Of a stretch of DNA of 5,687 bases, positions 5,250-5,687 are shown piece after piece. Made by a program: the position numbers and the translations under genes. The stretch covers positions 1 through 5,687 of the forward strand of contig JAIOTG010000130.1 of assembly GCA_021106995.1 (NCBI GenBank), written 5' to 3'. Source of the stretch: a bacterium. Its GTDB lineage: Bacteria > Patescibacteriota > Patescibacteriia > Patescibacteriales > JAGXOH01. The notes beneath the pieces are model-generated. The model did no database searches. It was not told the origin of the DNA and was given only the letters and a program-made list of their open reading frames with translations. The first letter of the stretch is position 1; the number at the start of each line of letters is the position of its first letter.

Positions 5250-5687
5250 TTACCATTTAGCTTTAAATTTATGATACTTATGTCCATCCTTATTTTCAAT
5301 CTCTTTTACTTTAACCTTTTTGCTTCCAGTTGAAATTTCTAAAACTTTAGTGAAAATACCCTCGTAATACATAATCGTTATAGGATGGATATTAAAATCC
5401 TTTATTTCTAATATGCTATATTTTTTATTTTCGTTAAATTCCTTTATATTAACGCTTCCTTGAGCATAATATTTATTCCAATCTTTAGCCATTTTTGTGA
5501 TAGTGCTCTTGGCAGAAGAAAACCATTTTACAAAAATCTTAATAGGCTTAGAATAGATCATAAGATTTTTACCCATATCAAAAACTTCCTCTTCTGTCCA
5601 ATTAAAAAAATAAATTGCTCCAATTAAAAAAATTCTAGGAAGAAATCGAGGAGCCCATTCCATAGAACCTAACTTTTCCATATCAGG
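5250..5687 (-). CDS. V4R/heme-NO-binding-like protein, paralogue B (5' end outside window)
   Basis: The frame is open to the window edge, with codons for Pro and Asp preceding the Met at 5681, so the first ATG seen is probably internal. About 145 residues are visible, matching paralogue A from roughly residue 60 to the end; by that comparison about 60 N-terminal residues are missing from the window. Shared elements are EWxPxFxP, FFxWTExxVFxMG, KIFxKWFSSAK, TITKMAKDWNKYY, DFxxHPxT, and a GSKxVKV strand before the C-terminal HKFKxKW. Identity to A is about half overall but nearly complete in the central block. B differs at its C-terminus: it has no counterpart to A's Cys-Met-Phe, reading KEIENKDGHKYHKF instead. 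If that Cys matters in A, the two paralogues bind different ligands. The fold assignment is the same tentative V4R/heme-NO-like one. It is the first gene seen in the minus-strand run, and its promoter lies outside the window. Confidence 0.6.
   Translation of the reverse strand, partial: PDMEKLGSMEWAPRFLPRIFLIGAIYFFNWTEEEVFDMGKNLMIYSKPIKIFVKWFSSAKSTITKMAKDWNKYYAQGSVNIKEFNENKKYSILEIKDFNIHPITIMYYEGIFTKVLEISTGSKKVKVKEIENKDGHKYHKFKAKW
5467..5540. repeat. 74-bp near-identical block, copy in paralogue B
   Basis: This is the partner of 4851-4924, with 72 of 74 bases the same in direct orientation. It encodes the KIFVKWFSSAKSTITKM... stretch up to the NKYY tyrosines. The neighbouring codons of the two genes have many silent and coding differences, so the sharp edges of the block stand out. 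Confidence 0.85.

Noticed and set aside
5246..5299. Longer start (ATG at 5299) for paralogue A
   Set aside because: It would overlap the end of paralogue B by 50 bp and add residues that are just that gene's 3' end read in another frame. The ATG at 5245, 4 bp after the stop, is the better start.
1..5687. Recoded UGA (Gly or Trp), as in some candidate phyla
   Set aside because: No gene ends in TGA, but all conserved proteins are full length without in-frame TGA, glycines and tryptophans use ordinary codons, and eight TAA/TAG stops are too few to show avoidance. The standard bacterial code explains the window.

Overview
The window is AT-rich and tightly packed. Open frames fill most of it on the minus strand, stop codons are TAA (six) or TAG (two), and no start codon seen here has a convincing Shine-Dalgarno. 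The gene set (HD-domain hydrolase, reduced HAD-like protein, RuvA, U32 family protein, M17 aminopeptidase, a tandem pair of V4R-like proteins), the small intergenic gaps and a short degenerate intergenic tandem repeat all suggest a small-genome candidate-phylum bacterium of the Patescibacteria/Parcubacteria type. That assignment is by resemblance only.

Layout. Positions 1-209 (+) hold the C-terminus of an HD-domain protein whose start lies outside the window. Positions 210-481 hold no intact gene. They carry, on the minus strand, the N-terminal scrap of a tyrosine recombinase (XerC/D type), a possible plus-strand promoter and a perfect 10-bp inverted repeat with a 7-nt centre just upstream of the scrap. 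Positions 482-871 (+) encode a small capless HAD-like protein with altered catalytic motifs. It converges, 15 bp apart, on ruvA.

From 5687 down to 887 everything is on the minus strand and reads as one operon-like run: V4R-like paralogue B (start outside the window), 4 bp, V4R-like paralogue A, 26 bp, an M17 leucyl aminopeptidase, a TAATG stop-start overlap, a U32 family Fe-S protein, 14 bp, a small four-helix membrane protein, about 63 bp holding a heptamer tandem repeat, and ruvA.

How the genes work together. The translational coupling of the aminopeptidase and the U32 gene suggests co-production. U32 proteins with this cysteine pattern are now mostly known as RNA or quinone hydroxylation factors rather than proteases, so the pair need not form a proteolytic pathway. 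RuvA would act with RuvB and RuvC on Holliday junctions; neither partner is in the window.

The points most worth a second look are: (1) a 74-bp patch of near-identical DNA, with no silent differences, inside two otherwise diverged tandem paralogues, which looks like gene conversion; (2) the replacement of the catalytic lysine of the M17 aminopeptidase by asparagine while all five metal ligands and the catalytic arginine are kept; and (3) the recombinase scrap with its adjoining att-like or terminator-like inverted repeat.
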